A DNA stretch of 59,128 bases from an uncultured Prevotellaceae bacterium (GTDB lineage: Bacteria > Bacteroidota > Bacteroidia > Bacteroidales > Bacteroidaceae), in contig ONKY01000027.1 in the NCBI GenBank assembly GCA_900318585.1, positions 1 through 59,128 of the forward strand, read 5' to 3'. Made by a program: the position numbers and the translations under genes. The notes beneath the pieces were generated by a model. It saw nothing but the letters and a program-made list of their open reading frames with translations, did not search any database and was not told the DNA's origin. Shown here piece by piece: positions 9,180-18,212 of the stretch (the first letter of the stretch is position 1; the number at the start of each line of letters is the position of its first letter).

Positions 9180-9848
9180 TTAATTCTTGGCTCTTAACTC
9201 ATACGCCCTTCCCCTGTCCGACTCAATTCTCAGGTCAGAGTGCTGCTCGATGACAGGCTTCAGTCGTTTGATGAGTGTGTAGAGCGTATCGTTAGCATCA
9301 GGTTTCTTGGGCCAGAGTGCGTCGCAGATTTCCTTCTTTGTCAATTGGTGTGAAGGCGACATCCACAGCATTTCCATCAGTTGTTGCTGCATGGGCGTAA
9401 GTCTTACTACATGACCTTTGGCGTCAACAAACCGTCCTTCCTGTAGCGCCAGTCCGCCATACATCCCCAATGCGACATACTGCCGGTATCGATATATGCA
9501 GAAGAACCCCCATAGTAACACCATCGACCAAAGAATCATTGAAGGCCGTTGGTCGGACAGCGAGAAGATGGTTGCAGTTGATACCTGTGGCTGGGGAGAA
9601 AAGCCCTTTTGGGTATCTACAGTCAGGACAGCCTTGCCCCTCAGAGCCTCCAACTGCAGATGACTGTTGAAGATCCGTATCGTGTCAGCGCTGATCACGT
9701 CCGACTGCTGTTCTTGCATCGTCAGTGCCAAAGCCTGGTTCATATCCTCGCTCACTCGTTGGCTCGTGGAGCTGTAACAACCGAAACTGGTGAGGCTGGA
9801 GGCGACAATTAGTGCAAAAAGCACAATAATAGCATGCTGTTGTTTCAT
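9180..9848 (-). CDS. Membrane-anchored winged-helix regulator
   Basis: 222 residues. An N-terminal hydrophobic helix or signal segment (about 5-24), an external region to residue 100, a second membrane helix (about 103-121, SMILWSMVLLWGFFCIYRY), then a cytoplasmic winged-helix domain of OmpR/PhoB type (VRLTPMQQQLMEMLWMSPSHQLTKKEICDALWP ... DTLYTLIKRLKPVIEQ...IESDRGRAYELR). There is no receiver domain, so the periplasmic part would sense and the DNA-binding part act at the membrane, as in ToxR/CadC. That mode is inferred. It lies 212 bp downstream of the outer-membrane barrel gene on the same strand, which makes that gene a candidate target. Confidence 0.8.
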   Translation of the reverse strand: MKQQHAIIVLFALIVASSLTSFGCYSSTSQRVSEDMNQALALTMQEQQSDVISADTIRIFNSHLQLEALRGKAVLTVDTQKGFSPQPQVSTATIFSLSDQRPSMILWSMVLLWGFFCIYRYRQYVALGMYGGLALQEGRFVDAKGHVVRLTPMQQQLMEMLWMSPSHQLTKKEICDALWPKKPDANDTLYTLIKRLKPVIEQHSDLRIESDRGRAYELRAKN

Positions 9849-9951
9849 ATTCCGTTACGTTACTTCAGTACTTTCTCTATTCCATTCTTAAATACTACGA
9901 GGCTCATTTTTGATGATTGTGGCGCAGCTGAGTCTCGCAGCTTCTAACTGC

Positions 9952-9984
9952 AAAGATAATCAGTTTCTCAAGAAATCTCAGCAA
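9952..9984 (-). promoter_or_regulatory. Probable promoter of winged-helix gene
   Basis: TATCTTTG (9952-9959) with a possible TTG at 9982-9984 (22 bp apart), about 100 bp before the start. The leader contains the short inverted repeat AGCTG/CAGCT near 9927-9943. The -33 match is weak. Confidence 0.5.
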
Positions 9985-10060
9985 AAGTTCCTTGAACCAA
10001 CCCTATATTTGGAATCTTTTAACCTCCTTTTTTAGTTCTTTACAAGACCTCCGAAAAAAG

Positions 10061-12547
10061 CTACAGGTTTGTGTTAGTGCCGGAACCGACGCTATTGAGC
10101 ATTTCGCCCTGCGACTGCTGCTCTATGAAGTCGCTCTGTACGCGGCTGACATGCTGTTTGGTGGCCATCTTCGAGTTGCCAAAGGTGTAGCTTACGGTAA
10201 AGGTGATGCCGCTGATGGGCACGCTGATGTTGTTGTGTGAGGTGAAGTCCTTGCCGTGGCTATAGGTCTCGATATTCAGCTTGCCTCCCTCGTTGAGGCC
10301 TACCATACCTGACAGGCTTAGATTCAGCTTGTCGTTCAGCAGTGACTTTGAAAGGCTGGCGGTGAGCATGTTGAAACCGCCGCTCCAGCCCTGCAGGGTG
10401 TAAGTCTTAGTGGAGGTGATGGCGAAGGCGCTGAGTTTCAGATTCCAGGGTAGCGTCTGCTGCACTCCTGCCATAACGTTGGCCGTCCATCCGCCATTGC
10501 TTTGTCCGAGGGCGTCACTGCGCAGGTCGGTATAGTTCAAGCTGCCGTTGAGGAAGAGGCGGGTGTCCTTGGCGAGCAGGTAATTCACGTAGGCATTCAT
10601 GCCCGTCTGGTGGCTTTCCACCACATTGCCGTAGGTGGTGTTCAGCAGGTTCTGACTGTCGTAGAAGCTATACTGCGAGATGGCGTTGTCGGTGAAGTTG
10701 TGGTGTACATTGAGGTTTACCATCAGCTTCGGAGAGAACATATTGTAAACCAGCGAGATGTTGTGGGCCTTCTCCACATCAAGGTCGGGATTGCCGTAGC
10801 TAAGCGCGATGGGATTCGTCTTGTCCACGTAGGGGTTCAGGTAGGTGATACCGGGTCGCGAGATGCGCATATTATATGTAAGGCCGATGTTCTGAGACAT
10901 GCCGAGGTTGTACTGCACATTGGCGGTAGGCACGAGGGTGCCGTAGCTGGTCTCGAAGTCGCTGCCGTTGCCCAAGTGGTACTCCACATCCTGCCACGTA
11001 TGCTCATAGCGCAGTCCTACCTTCACGCCCAGTTTGTTCCAGTTACCGCTGTACTCCCCATAGCCAGCCAGAATGGAGTTTTTGTACTCGTAGTCGCTGC
11101 TGGTGGCGGGATCGTAGACATCCTTTAGGTAGTACTTAGAGTCGGAATTGGCGTCGTGCAGCTGCAGTTTTCCGCCGAGACTCAGCGTCTGGCCCGTACC
11201 AAGGGGCATGGTGTAGTCGAGTTGGAAGATATGGTTGGTGGTTTTGTCCTCGTTCTCTGAGTAGCGGTCGGTCAGGTCGATGAGCGACGAGACAGAGCTG
11301 AAGTTGTTGTGCATCTCAGTCGTGGCAGGGCTGTAGTTCAGCTGATAGGTGAGTGCCAGCGACTGCGTGTGCTCCTGGTTGAAGAAGCGCTGGTAGTCGA
11401 GGCTGCCGCTGAACGAGGTGCGCGAGTTTTTCATGTCGGTGGTACTTCCGTAGCTGAGACCGCCAGTGTAGAGATCACCGCCCATCGTGGTCAGTGTTGT
11501 TCCCGTGCTTTTCATGTTCATGCTGTTCACGGAGGCCGTGAGGTTCAGGGTGCTCATCCGGTCAATCTGATAGCCCAGCGTCAGACTTCCCATGGTGAAC
11601 GGTGTCTTCACGTCGTTCTCAGAGGTCATGAGCTGCGAGGTTCCATTGTCATGTATCTGCTCCATCTCGGTGGTAGTGTTGCCTGGCTTATTGTAGCTGG
11701 TCATTAGGTTGGCGCTATAGGAGAGGCTCCCCTGCTGACCGCTGATGAAGGCGCTACCGCCTATCTGTCTGTTGCCTGCCGAGGCGCGGACGCTACCGTT
11801 GTATCCGTTCATGCTTATTGCTCCTTCTTTCCTCATGCCCCCAGTTCCTTGCTCCCCGCTCTTCATCACGATGTTCAGTACGCCGGCGGCACCCTCAGCA
11901 TCGTACTTCGCACCGGGGTTAGTCAGCACCTCAATGCTCTTCACGGCGGTGGCTGGCATACTCTTGAACACCATAGAGGGGTTGCTTGAGAACATAACGT
12001 TGGGCATACCGTCCACATAAACCTTGAACGACGAACTACCGTTCACGGTGATGTTGTCCTGTCCGTCCACCGTCACCATCGGCACCTTGCGGAGCATGTC
12101 GAGCACGGTTATCGACTTCGAGTCCTCGTCTTCCTCCACGTTGTAGCTCATCTTGTCTACTTCCATCTTCACTAGTGGCTTTTGGGCCACGACCTCTACG
12201 CCGTTCAGCATTGTGGTGCTCTCTTTCATGTAGACGGTACCCAGATCAAGCTCTGCGCTACTGCCTAAGGCCACGGTCTTTTTGAGTTCTTCCATGCCGA
12301 CGCTGCTGAAAACAATGTCGAAGTTGCCCTTGCCATGTATTGCCTCTGAGAACTGTCCATTCTCGCCAGTGAGGAACATGGCTACAGGCTGTTCCGTTTT
12401 GCCGGACATAAACACTCGGACGGTCGCAAAGGGCTGGCCCTCGCCAATATTCTCATCCATCACAATGCCTTTGATGGTTGTCTGGCCCATTACTACTGAT
12501 GAAACCATCATCATTGTCATCACAAAAAGCATTCTTACCTTTTTCAT
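10061..12547 (-). CDS. TonB-dependent outer-membrane beta-barrel protein (OMP_b-brl_3 type)
   Basis: 828 residues. Signal peptide (about 1-21, ending VMGQ), a carboxypeptidase-regulatory-like domain (TTIKGIVMDENIGEGQPFATVRV...), a plug domain (ITVLDMLRKVPMVTVDGQDNITVNGSSSFKVYVDGMPN ... VKSIEVLTNPGAKYDAEGAAGVLNIVM) and a long beta-barrel. The 'VEVLTNPGAKYDAEG' wording is typical of the non-SusC outer-membrane beta-barrel family of Bacteroidetes. No SusD partner adjoins, so the substrate may be something other than a glycan. The good promoter and the downstream membrane regulator suggest a small regulated unit. Confidence 0.88.
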   Translation of the reverse strand: MKKVRMLFVMTMMMVSSVVMGQTTIKGIVMDENIGEGQPFATVRVFMSGKTEQPVAMFLTGENGQFSEAIHGKGNFDIVFSSVGMEELKKTVALGSSAELDLGTVYMKESTTMLNGVEVVAQKPLVKMEVDKMSYNVEEDEDSKSITVLDMLRKVPMVTVDGQDNITVNGSSSFKVYVDGMPNVMFSSNPSMVFKSMPATAVKSIEVLTNPGAKYDAEGAAGVLNIVMKSGEQGTGGMRKEGAISMNGYNGSVRASAGNRQIGGSAFISGQQGSLSYSANLMTSYNKPGNTTTEMEQIHDNGTSQLMTSENDVKTPFTMGSLTLGYQIDRMSTLNLTASVNSMNMKSTGTTLTTMGGDLYTGGLSYGSTTDMKNSRTSFSGSLDYQRFFNQEHTQSLALTYQLNYSPATTEMHNNFSSVSSLIDLTDRYSENEDKTTNHIFQLDYTMPLGTGQTLSLGGKLQLHDANSDSKYYLKDVYDPATSSDYEYKNSILAGYGEYSGNWNKLGVKVGLRYEHTWQDVEYHLGNGSDFETSYGTLVPTANVQYNLGMSQNIGLTYNMRISRPGITYLNPYVDKTNPIALSYGNPDLDVEKAHNISLVYNMFSPKLMVNLNVHHNFTDNAISQYSFYDSQNLLNTTYGNVVESHQTGMNAYVNYLLAKDTRLFLNGSLNYTDLRSDALGQSNGGWTANVMAGVQQTLPWNLKLSAFAITSTKTYTLQGWSGGFNMLTASLSKSLLNDKLNLSLSGMVGLNEGGKLNIETYSHGKDFTSHNNISVPISGITFTVSYTFGNSKMATKQHVSRVQSDFIEQQSQGEMLNSVGSGTNTNL

Positions 12548-12596
12548 ATTCTTTTATTTATTTGTTTATTCTTTCCGAGTTTTTTTAATCTCGGTG

Positions 12597-12627
12597 CAAA
12601 GGTAAGCCAAGAAACTTTCCAGTCCAA
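12597..12627 (-). promoter_or_regulatory. Promoter of outer-membrane barrel gene, with leader hairpin
   Basis: TACCTTTG (12597-12604) and TTG (12625-12627), 20 bp apart, minus strand. The leader (12548-12596) can fold a small hairpin, CCGAG/CTCGG at about 12575-12594. Confidence 0.75.
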
Positions 12628-12770
12628 CAAACTTTCGACGACTTCCGGGATTTTTTTCGACGAGTTGCTTGGAAATGCCTGAGCCAGGCAGTCAGGCACA
12701 AAAGCGAAAAGAAACACTTTTTACAATCTTTCTTTGCGCGCACGCATAGTACATATATTAATAAGAAAGC

Positions 12771-12875
12771 ATCTGCTCCTTCTGACCTTTCTGGCTCCTA
12801 AGTAAGGAGTCTGATGAGTCTAAAGGAGCAGATACTTTACTGTAAGCTTACAAGATGTGCGTGTTAAGCACGCAC
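12771..12875. terminator. Hairpin cluster downstream of the esterase gene
   Basis: Three structures follow one another: arms ATCTGCTCCTT (12771-12781) and its complement (12823-12833) with an inner CTCCT/AGGAG hairpin; a perfect 12-bp palindrome TGTAAGCTTACA (12841-12852); and GTGCGTG-TTAAG-CACGCAC (12857-12875). They lie 20-125 bp after the esterase stop and upstream of the next promoter. No long T tract follows, so intrinsic termination is only likely. The rest of the 12628-12896 gap shows nothing else. Confidence 0.55.
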
Positions 12876-12896
12876 ACAAAACCTATTGGTAGACAA

Positions 12897-14753
12897 TTAT
12901 TTCAGCTTGTCGAAGAGGCTGTTCTTCTCAATGGTCCAGTCCTTGCGCTTGGCAAGGTCGCAGTCCTTGCCCTTGAACATTTTGGCAGCCTGCTTGTCAC
13001 CTTTCAGCTGCCACTGGAGCCAGGCCAGAGCCACAACGGAGAACTCGCCTCCATGAGGTTCGCGATAGGTACCACCATGACCAACGGGGAAGTTCGTGGC
13101 GCAGGCAGCCACATGGTTGATGCGGTGGAAGTCGTCCATACCGTTGCCGTATGCAATATCCTTCTCGCCACCGAGGATGTAGATGATGGGTGAGTGGATT
13201 TCCTTTAGCTTATCCTTCGGAGGCATGGGCATACCGCCGACAGCCTGATTGGCATTTTGCTGGTTGAACAGTCCGCTGTTGCAGATCATGAGCGAAGTGA
13301 TGCGCGGGTCAGCACAGTTATAGAGCGTCTGCAAGCCACCGCACGACATACCGGCCACGCAGATATGCTTCGTATCAATCTTCTGGTAATAAGGTGACTT
13401 GGGGTCAGCGTTCTGGGCGATAATCCAGTCAATACTCTCTATCTGCTGCTCAGTGGTAGACATTTCACCGCGATAAGGCTCCTCGTCCATGGGGATGTAG
13501 CCCGTGGCAAGAACGATGAAGCCGTAGGAGGCAATCTCGTTGAGGAACTTATAGTGCTCCCAAGGCGAGTTGGTGCAGGCACCGTTACCCCATACGAGCA
13601 CGGGCAGCGTCTGCTTGCCGCCGAATGCCGACAAGTCCTTCGGCACGAATACAGTGTGTGCTTTCAGCGAGCCTTCCTCTTTCATAATAGCCTTGAAAGG
13701 CCCTGTTCCACCGTTCTCGACAACGCGTGACTTGTGCTTTTCGCACTTCTGTTTCTCGCAGCAGCCCTCTTTTTCGCCACAACAGTCTTCTTTTTCGCCA
13801 CAACAGCCCTTACCCATAGCGTTTTTCAGGAACTTGACCATCTTCTGTAGGTTCTCCTCGGAGTACATGCCCATGCCGTGTCCACCCTCAGGCACGAAAG
13901 TGGCTTCAGTCTTAACGCCGGCAGCCTTCAGCAACTCATAGAATTTCTTACCCTGGCAGCAGGGCACCACGTTGTCCTTCTCGCCGTGGAAGATGATGAT
14001 GGGCGGGTCGTTCTTGTCCACATAGTTGGTGGCGCTGAGGCTGAGATACTTGTCGGGTTCCTTGGCGAGCTTAGAGTCAAGCAGCACGTCCTCGGGGCTG
14101 TTCTCGCCCATCTTCATAGCGTCGCCGCAGTCCATCGCCGTCAGGTCAACGGGGCCGGACCAGTCGCAGGCTGCGTTGACAGTACTGGACTCATTGGTGT
14201 ACTGGCCAAGGTTTCCTTCCAGGTCGATGGTAATGCTACCCACCTTCTCGGTCTTGGTACCGGAAGTGGTGGCAGCGGTCGAAGAAAGGTGACCACCCGA
14301 TGAGAAGCCGCTGGTAGCAATAAAGGAAGTGTCGAACTTATATTTCTTTGCTTCACCACGCACGAAGCGAATGACGGCGCGAATATCGTGAATCTGGGCT
14401 GGCCACTTGGCATCCATGCTGGAACGGTGGTTGGGGCAGACCACAGCGAAGCCGTTGTCGAGCAGGGTCTTCACAATAGTGCCTAAGTCTGCAGCGCCCT
14501 TACTGTTATTGCTGAACCATGCACTTCCATAGATATGGATAACCACTGGATAAGCTTCTTTCTCTTGTTTGGGCAGATAGATGTCGCAATTGTGGAAAGC
14601 CTGACCGTCGCCTACATAGTTGACGTCCTTCCACTCCTGCGAAGTCTCAAGTTTGACTTGCGGCATCTGGAAACCTCCAAAGCCGCCAGCCGGCTGTGCC
14701 GTAGCCATCATCGACAGGCACAGCAATGCAGTTGATAATAGAGTTTTTTTCAT
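12897..14753 (-). CDS. Bimodular alpha/beta-hydrolase (two esterase domains joined by a Cys-rich linker)
   Basis: 618 residues, exported (signal about 1-19, ending ATAQ). The N-terminal domain (about 35-310) is a BD-FAE/acetyl-esterase-like hydrolase with HIYGSAWF, nucleophile Ser in SGFSSGGH, Asp in FHGEKDNVV and His in GGHGMGM. The C-terminal domain (about 365-600) is another hydrolase with LVWGNGAC, nucleophile in AGMSCGG, Asp in LGGEKDIAYG and His in VGHGGTYREPHG. Between them lies a linker with three CCGEKE-like units and further Cys and Lys residues. Both domains appear catalytically complete. Likely deacetylation of plant polysaccharide or its oligomers; the substrate is not determined. 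It follows the GT2 gene by 39 bp on the same strand. Confidence 0.8.
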   Translation of the reverse strand: MKKTLLSTALLCLSMMATAQPAGGFGGFQMPQVKLETSQEWKDVNYVGDGQAFHNCDIYLPKQEKEAYPVVIHIYGSAWFSNNSKGAADLGTIVKTLLDNGFAVVCPNHRSSMDAKWPAQIHDIRAVIRFVRGEAKKYKFDTSFIATSGFSSGGHLSSTAATTSGTKTEKVGSITIDLEGNLGQYTNESSTVNAACDWSGPVDLTAMDCGDAMKMGENSPEDVLLDSKLAKEPDKYLSLSATNYVDKNDPPIIIFHGEKDNVVPCCQGKKFYELLKAAGVKTEATFVPEGGHGMGMYSEENLQKMVKFLKNAMGKGCCGEKEDCCGEKEGCCEKQKCEKHKSRVVENGGTGPFKAIMKEEGSLKAHTVFVPKDLSAFGGKQTLPVLVWGNGACTNSPWEHYKFLNEIASYGFIVLATGYIPMDEEPYRGEMSTTEQQIESIDWIIAQNADPKSPYYQKIDTKHICVAGMSCGGLQTLYNCADPRITSLMICNSGLFNQQNANQAVGGMPMPPKDKLKEIHSPIIYILGGEKDIAYGNGMDDFHRINHVAACATNFPVGHGGTYREPHGGEFSVVALAWLQWQLKGDKQAAKMFKGKDCDLAKRKDWTIEKNSLFDKLK

Positions 14754-14792
14754 TTTTATAAATTGAGTTATTGATAGGTGTCTTACCTATTC

Positions 14793-15641
14793 CTATGATT
14801 TGGACTTCAGGAAATTGTCCGGTGCATCCTCATAGTGGTCGGTCTTAGTGAAAAGACGCTTTATGCCGTATGATTTCATGCGATTCCACATGGCTTCCAA
14901 CAGCGAGCCTTCCTTCAACGAGCTGTAGGCGGTAATTACACGGCAACGGCGGTCGAAAATCACCTTAATCTTACCGTATTTCTTCATGGCCAAAGCCATC
15001 GAGCCATCCTCGCCACGAAGAAGTTCCACCCGGTATCCCTCTTTCTTGGCATTAGCAGTCTCGTAGCCGAAGGCTAGTCCACGCACAGTAAGTTCTGGGC
15101 GGTTAATATTCTGGATACGAAGGTAGATGTCACGCACAAATTCATACATCTTCAGCTGCAATTTCGTATGTTTTTCATTGGGATAGAAGCTCCACAAGGC
15201 AGCAACAGCAGAAATGCCCGGCTTCATCAAGTTCTCCACCATAATCTCAATATACTTGGGAGGATAGATGGTGTCAGAATCTATACACATGGTATAGCGC
15301 CCCTTCGCTTGGTTCAGTCCGCACTGCCGAGCATAGCCGCAGGTGTGCTGGTGCTCAGAATAATAGGTTACACCGGCTTTTTGGTAAATCTCTACAGTCC
15401 TGTCCTTCGACTCATTGTCCACACCGATGAACTCCACAGGATACTTGCACTTCGTCTCGCTCAACGACCAGAGACATGCCTGCAGATGCTTCTCCTCGTT
15501 GTAGGCCACGATGATGATTGAGACCAGTGGTTCGTCGCTCTGAAGCGCAGCCAGATTTTCACGAGTCTGGTCAATGACTTCTTGGGGAACTTCACTAAAC
15601 GGCTTTTCGTAAATGCTTAGAAATTTGTCGTACCACTCCAT
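14793..15641 (-). CDS. Glycosyltransferase family 2
   Basis: 282 residues, soluble. GT-A fold features: VSIIIVAYNEEKHLQACLWSL, a CGYARQCGLNQAKG segment and the DxD-type motif MCIDSDTIYPP. The C-terminal part includes LLRGEDGSMALAMKKYGKI, a typical acceptor-side acidic motif. It should transfer a sugar from an NDP-sugar during surface-glycan synthesis at the inner face of the membrane. The donor cannot be read. It has its own promoter and is followed at 39 bp by the bimodular esterase. Confidence 0.85.
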   Translation of the reverse strand: MEWYDKFLSIYEKPFSEVPQEVIDQTRENLAALQSDEPLVSIIIVAYNEEKHLQACLWSLSETKCKYPVEFIGVDNESKDRTVEIYQKAGVTYYSEHQHTCGYARQCGLNQAKGRYTMCIDSDTIYPPKYIEIMVENLMKPGISAVAALWSFYPNEKHTKLQLKMYEFVRDIYLRIQNINRPELTVRGLAFGYETANAKKEGYRVELLRGEDGSMALAMKKYGKIKVIFDRRCRVITAYSSLKEGSLLEAMWNRMKSYGIKRLFTKTDHYEDAPDNFLKSKS

Positions 15642-15661
15642 AGCTTTATTATTTTAATTTG

Positions 15662-15691
15662 CAAAAATACGCTTTTTCGACGAACTGACAA
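15662..15691 (-). promoter_or_regulatory. Promoter of minus-strand GT2 gene
   Basis: TATTTTTG (15662-15669) and TTG (15689-15691), 19 bp apart, minus strand. Confidence 0.7.
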
Positions 15692-15741
15692 AAAAAAATA
15701 GAAGAAAAATGTGTTTTTACAAAAATAATACAGCGTTCTGT

Positions 15742-15771
15742 TTGTATATTCAATTCTTTTTCATAATTTTG
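15742..15771 (+). promoter_or_regulatory. Promoter of plus-strand GT2 gene
   Basis: TTG (15742-15744) and TAATTTTG (15764-15771), 19 bp apart, 23 bp before ATG 15795. It is divergent from the neighbouring GT2 promoter. Confidence 0.75.
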
Positions 15772-15794
15772 CGGCAATAATAAAAACTTAAGAC

Positions 15795-16835
15795 ATGACA
15801 GCTCCAAACAAACCAACACCTTCTGGCATTGATAAAGATAAATGCTTGCTTAGTGTCATTGTACCTGTGTACAATGTGGAGAAGTATGTTCGGTCATGTA
15901 TAGAAAGTATTTATCGACAAAACTTGAGTGAAAATATCTTCGAGGTCATCATTGTTAATGACGGTACAGAAGATCGAAGTATGGAGGTGATAGAGGATAT
16001 AATAAGTGAACACGACAACATTTCCGTAATACACCAGGAGAACCTCAGTCTTTCTGTGGCCCGAAATAATGGGATGGCCGTTGCAAAAGGCGAATATATC
16101 ATCATGCCTGATTCCGACGATTTGCTGATAGACAACAGCCTGTCCGTTTTGCTGGAATTGGCGATAGAATCGAAGGCAGACCTTGTCGTTGCAGATTTTT
16201 TGGAAATGACTGATGAGGAAATAGACAAACTGCACTTCGTTCCCCAGAAGGCACTGAAAATCAAGGAAAAGACGGGTGAAGAGCTATTCCTGCAGGATCT
16301 GAATCCACACCAGTGCTACGTCTGGCGCACGCTATACAGAAGGGAGTTCTTGGAAAAAAAACGGCTAAGGTTTATTCCTGGCATCCGCTATCAGGATGTA
16401 CCCTTTACACACGAATGCTATCTCAGAGCAAAGAATTGCCTGAGGGTCACCCGGCTGCTCAATATCTACCGGAAAGGACACCAATCTGCAACGTATTCCT
16501 TTAATGTAAAGAAGGGCAAAGACCTCTGCATCGTCATTGCCAACACCTGGAAGCTGAAGAAAATTAGAGGATTAACCCCTGCGATTCAAACTAAGCTGAG
16601 CAACGACGTCTTTACTTCTTTTTCCCTTCTCATCTATTTCATGCTTTACGGAATTAAGAATTCCAAGGACAGAAAAGAAATCTTCGCCTTCCTCCGCCAA
16701 GAGGTTCCTGACCTTAAATTCCACAACGGACGGCAGCAAAGAATCACTTCTTGCGTGTATAATATATCTCCAACGCTTTATTTCTTTGTTCGGCAGATAC
16801 TGAAAAAGTATACCCCAAGACCCAATTTCGGCTAA
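15795..16835 (+). CDS. Glycosyltransferase family 2 (capsule/exopolysaccharide type)
   Basis: 346 residues, start supported by the promoter. The N-terminal GT-A domain has LLSVIVPVYNVEKYVRSCIESIYRQ, EVIIVNDGTEDRS, ARNNGMAVAKGEYIIMPDSDDLL (DxD). The C-terminal half is helical and basic, ending in a hydrophobic region. This architecture is usual for enzymes that extend capsule or exopolysaccharide repeat units. It is AT-richer than the polysaccharide-degradation genes around it, as is usual for exchangeable surface-glycan loci. Convergent with the GT4 gene, 38 bp apart. Confidence 0.87.
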   Translation: MTAPNKPTPSGIDKDKCLLSVIVPVYNVEKYVRSCIESIYRQNLSENIFEVIIVNDGTEDRSMEVIEDIISEHDNISVIHQENLSLSVARNNGMAVAKGEYIIMPDSDDLLIDNSLSVLLELAIESKADLVVADFLEMTDEEIDKLHFVPQKALKIKEKTGEELFLQDLNPHQCYVWRTLYRREFLEKKRLRFIPGIRYQDVPFTHECYLRAKNCLRVTRLLNIYRKGHQSATYSFNVKKGKDLCIVIANTWKLKKIRGLTPAIQTKLSNDVFTSFSLLIYFMLYGIKNSKDRKEIFAFLRQEVPDLKFHNGRQQRITSCVYNISPTLYFFVRQILKKYTPRPNFG

Positions 16836-16873
16836 CGGCAAAGAAACCCCACGATAACAAAGCTTAATAGCTA

Positions 16874-18022
16874 TTAGAAGAGACTTTCAAACAGGTTTTT
16901 CCACCGTTTTGCAATTGCGTCCATTTGGAACCGTTGTACATTGAGGATGGCGTTTTGAGCCAAAGCTTTTCGCTTGTCAGCATCGGCTATCAAGGAAATC
17001 AAAGCGTCTGCCAACAAATCAACCCGGCCATTCTCAACGAGAATACCGTCCTCACCGTCGGCAATAATACTGCCAGGCCCCCACGGACAATCGAACGACA
17101 CCACAGCCAAGCCACATGCCATTGCTTCGACAATCACCATGCCAAAACCCTCAAAGCGTGAACTGCACACAAAAATGGAGCTATTGAGATATTCCTTCTC
17201 AATGTGATTGGTCCGCCCGTTTAATATGCAACAACTGGCAGGGATTCCTAATTTGTCACGTATGGCTTCATAGTTCTCCTTGTCTCCATCACCAAAGATT
17301 TCCAGACGCCAGTCAGGGCAGGCCTTACAAACTTTTGACCATGACTCAAGCAACAAGTCAAACCCTTTTTCCTGATAATACCTGCCAACGGCTATTACCC
17401 TTTTCTCCGTCAGCGGACTGACGGACTTAGGTACAATTGAGAGCGGATTGGGAATCGCCTCTACGTTTGACAACTCCGTCCATGCTTCGCAGTCCTTTTC
17501 CGTCAAAACAATCATGCGCTCCAGTCTGCGCAACTTCCCAATCAGTCTGTAGTTCCAATATTTGGAAAACTGTTCTTTAAAGAAGTTCGTATCGTTCTTT
17601 TCAAAGTTCCTGAAGTGCGAACGGAGAATATGCATTTCGGCAATCTTCTTGCTGCCATCTTTGATGTCATTGATGAAATTAATCTCACGACGCAATAAAG
17701 AAACTGAGATGTCCGGACGGATACGCATCAGCTCTTTGGTAAGCGCACGCTTGTATTTCCTCTGTTTATTCAGATAGATAAAAGCCTTCATCAAGAACGA
17801 ACGATGCCATAACTCCTCAAAGTTAAGGTCAAGGTTGATGACTTGTATCTTGTCTGACAACTGATAGAAAAGCGGCTTTTTTTCCCCTTCCGTCAAAATG
17901 ATAGTAATATTGTAGCCAAATATCTCTGCGAAATAATTTGCTTTCATTGTCAGAACGCGCGCTACACCATCGGCGGTATAAAGTTGTGGAGTGATGTAGA
18001 CAATTTTCAAAGGCTTTTCCAT
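16874..18022 (-). CDS. Glycosyltransferase family 4
   Basis: 382 residues, GT-B fold. N-terminal IVYITPQLYTADGVARVLTMKANYFAE; C-terminal nucleotide-sugar domain with RVIAVGRYYQEKGFDLLLESW, the E-x7-E motif in SSRFEGFGMVIVEAMACGLAVVSFDCPWGPGSII. It transfers a sugar with retention of configuration in surface-glycan assembly; donor unknown. The neighbouring UDP-galactopyranose mutase makes UDP-galactofuranose a possible donor for one of these transferases, which is inference. Single gene with its own promoter. Confidence 0.88.
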   Translation of the reverse strand: MEKPLKIVYITPQLYTADGVARVLTMKANYFAEIFGYNITIILTEGEKKPLFYQLSDKIQVINLDLNFEELWHRSFLMKAFIYLNKQRKYKRALTKELMRIRPDISVSLLRREINFINDIKDGSKKIAEMHILRSHFRNFEKNDTNFFKEQFSKYWNYRLIGKLRRLERMIVLTEKDCEAWTELSNVEAIPNPLSIVPKSVSPLTEKRVIAVGRYYQEKGFDLLLESWSKVCKACPDWRLEIFGDGDKENYEAIRDKLGIPASCCILNGRTNHIEKEYLNSSIFVCSSRFEGFGMVIVEAMACGLAVVSFDCPWGPGSIIADGEDGILVENGRVDLLADALISLIADADKRKALAQNAILNVQRFQMDAIAKRWKNLFESLF

Positions 18023-18039
18023 AATGCGACATTTTGCTG

Positions 18040-18070
18040 CAAAAATAGTGATTTATTTTTAATTCGCCAA
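18040..18070 (-). promoter_or_regulatory. Promoter of GT4 gene
   Basis: TATTTTTG (18040-18047) with TTG (18068-18070), 20 bp apart, minus strand. Confidence 0.7.
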
Positions 18071-18128
18071 ATATCACTACGTTTTTTTCAGTAATAACAC
18101 GTTTGTTTCGTTAATCTTCCCAAAATAT

Positions 18129-18159
18129 TTGCGTGTTGAAGGTATTATTTGTAATTTTG
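18129..18159 (+). promoter_or_regulatory. Promoter of glf
   Basis: TTG (18129-18131) and TAATTTTG (18152-18159), 20 bp apart, about 53 bp before ATG 18213. Confidence 0.7.
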
Positions 18160-18212
18160 TGGCGAATAAAGAACAAATTTCAAAAAGAATGTGATATTAA
18201 ATTCTCAATAGA

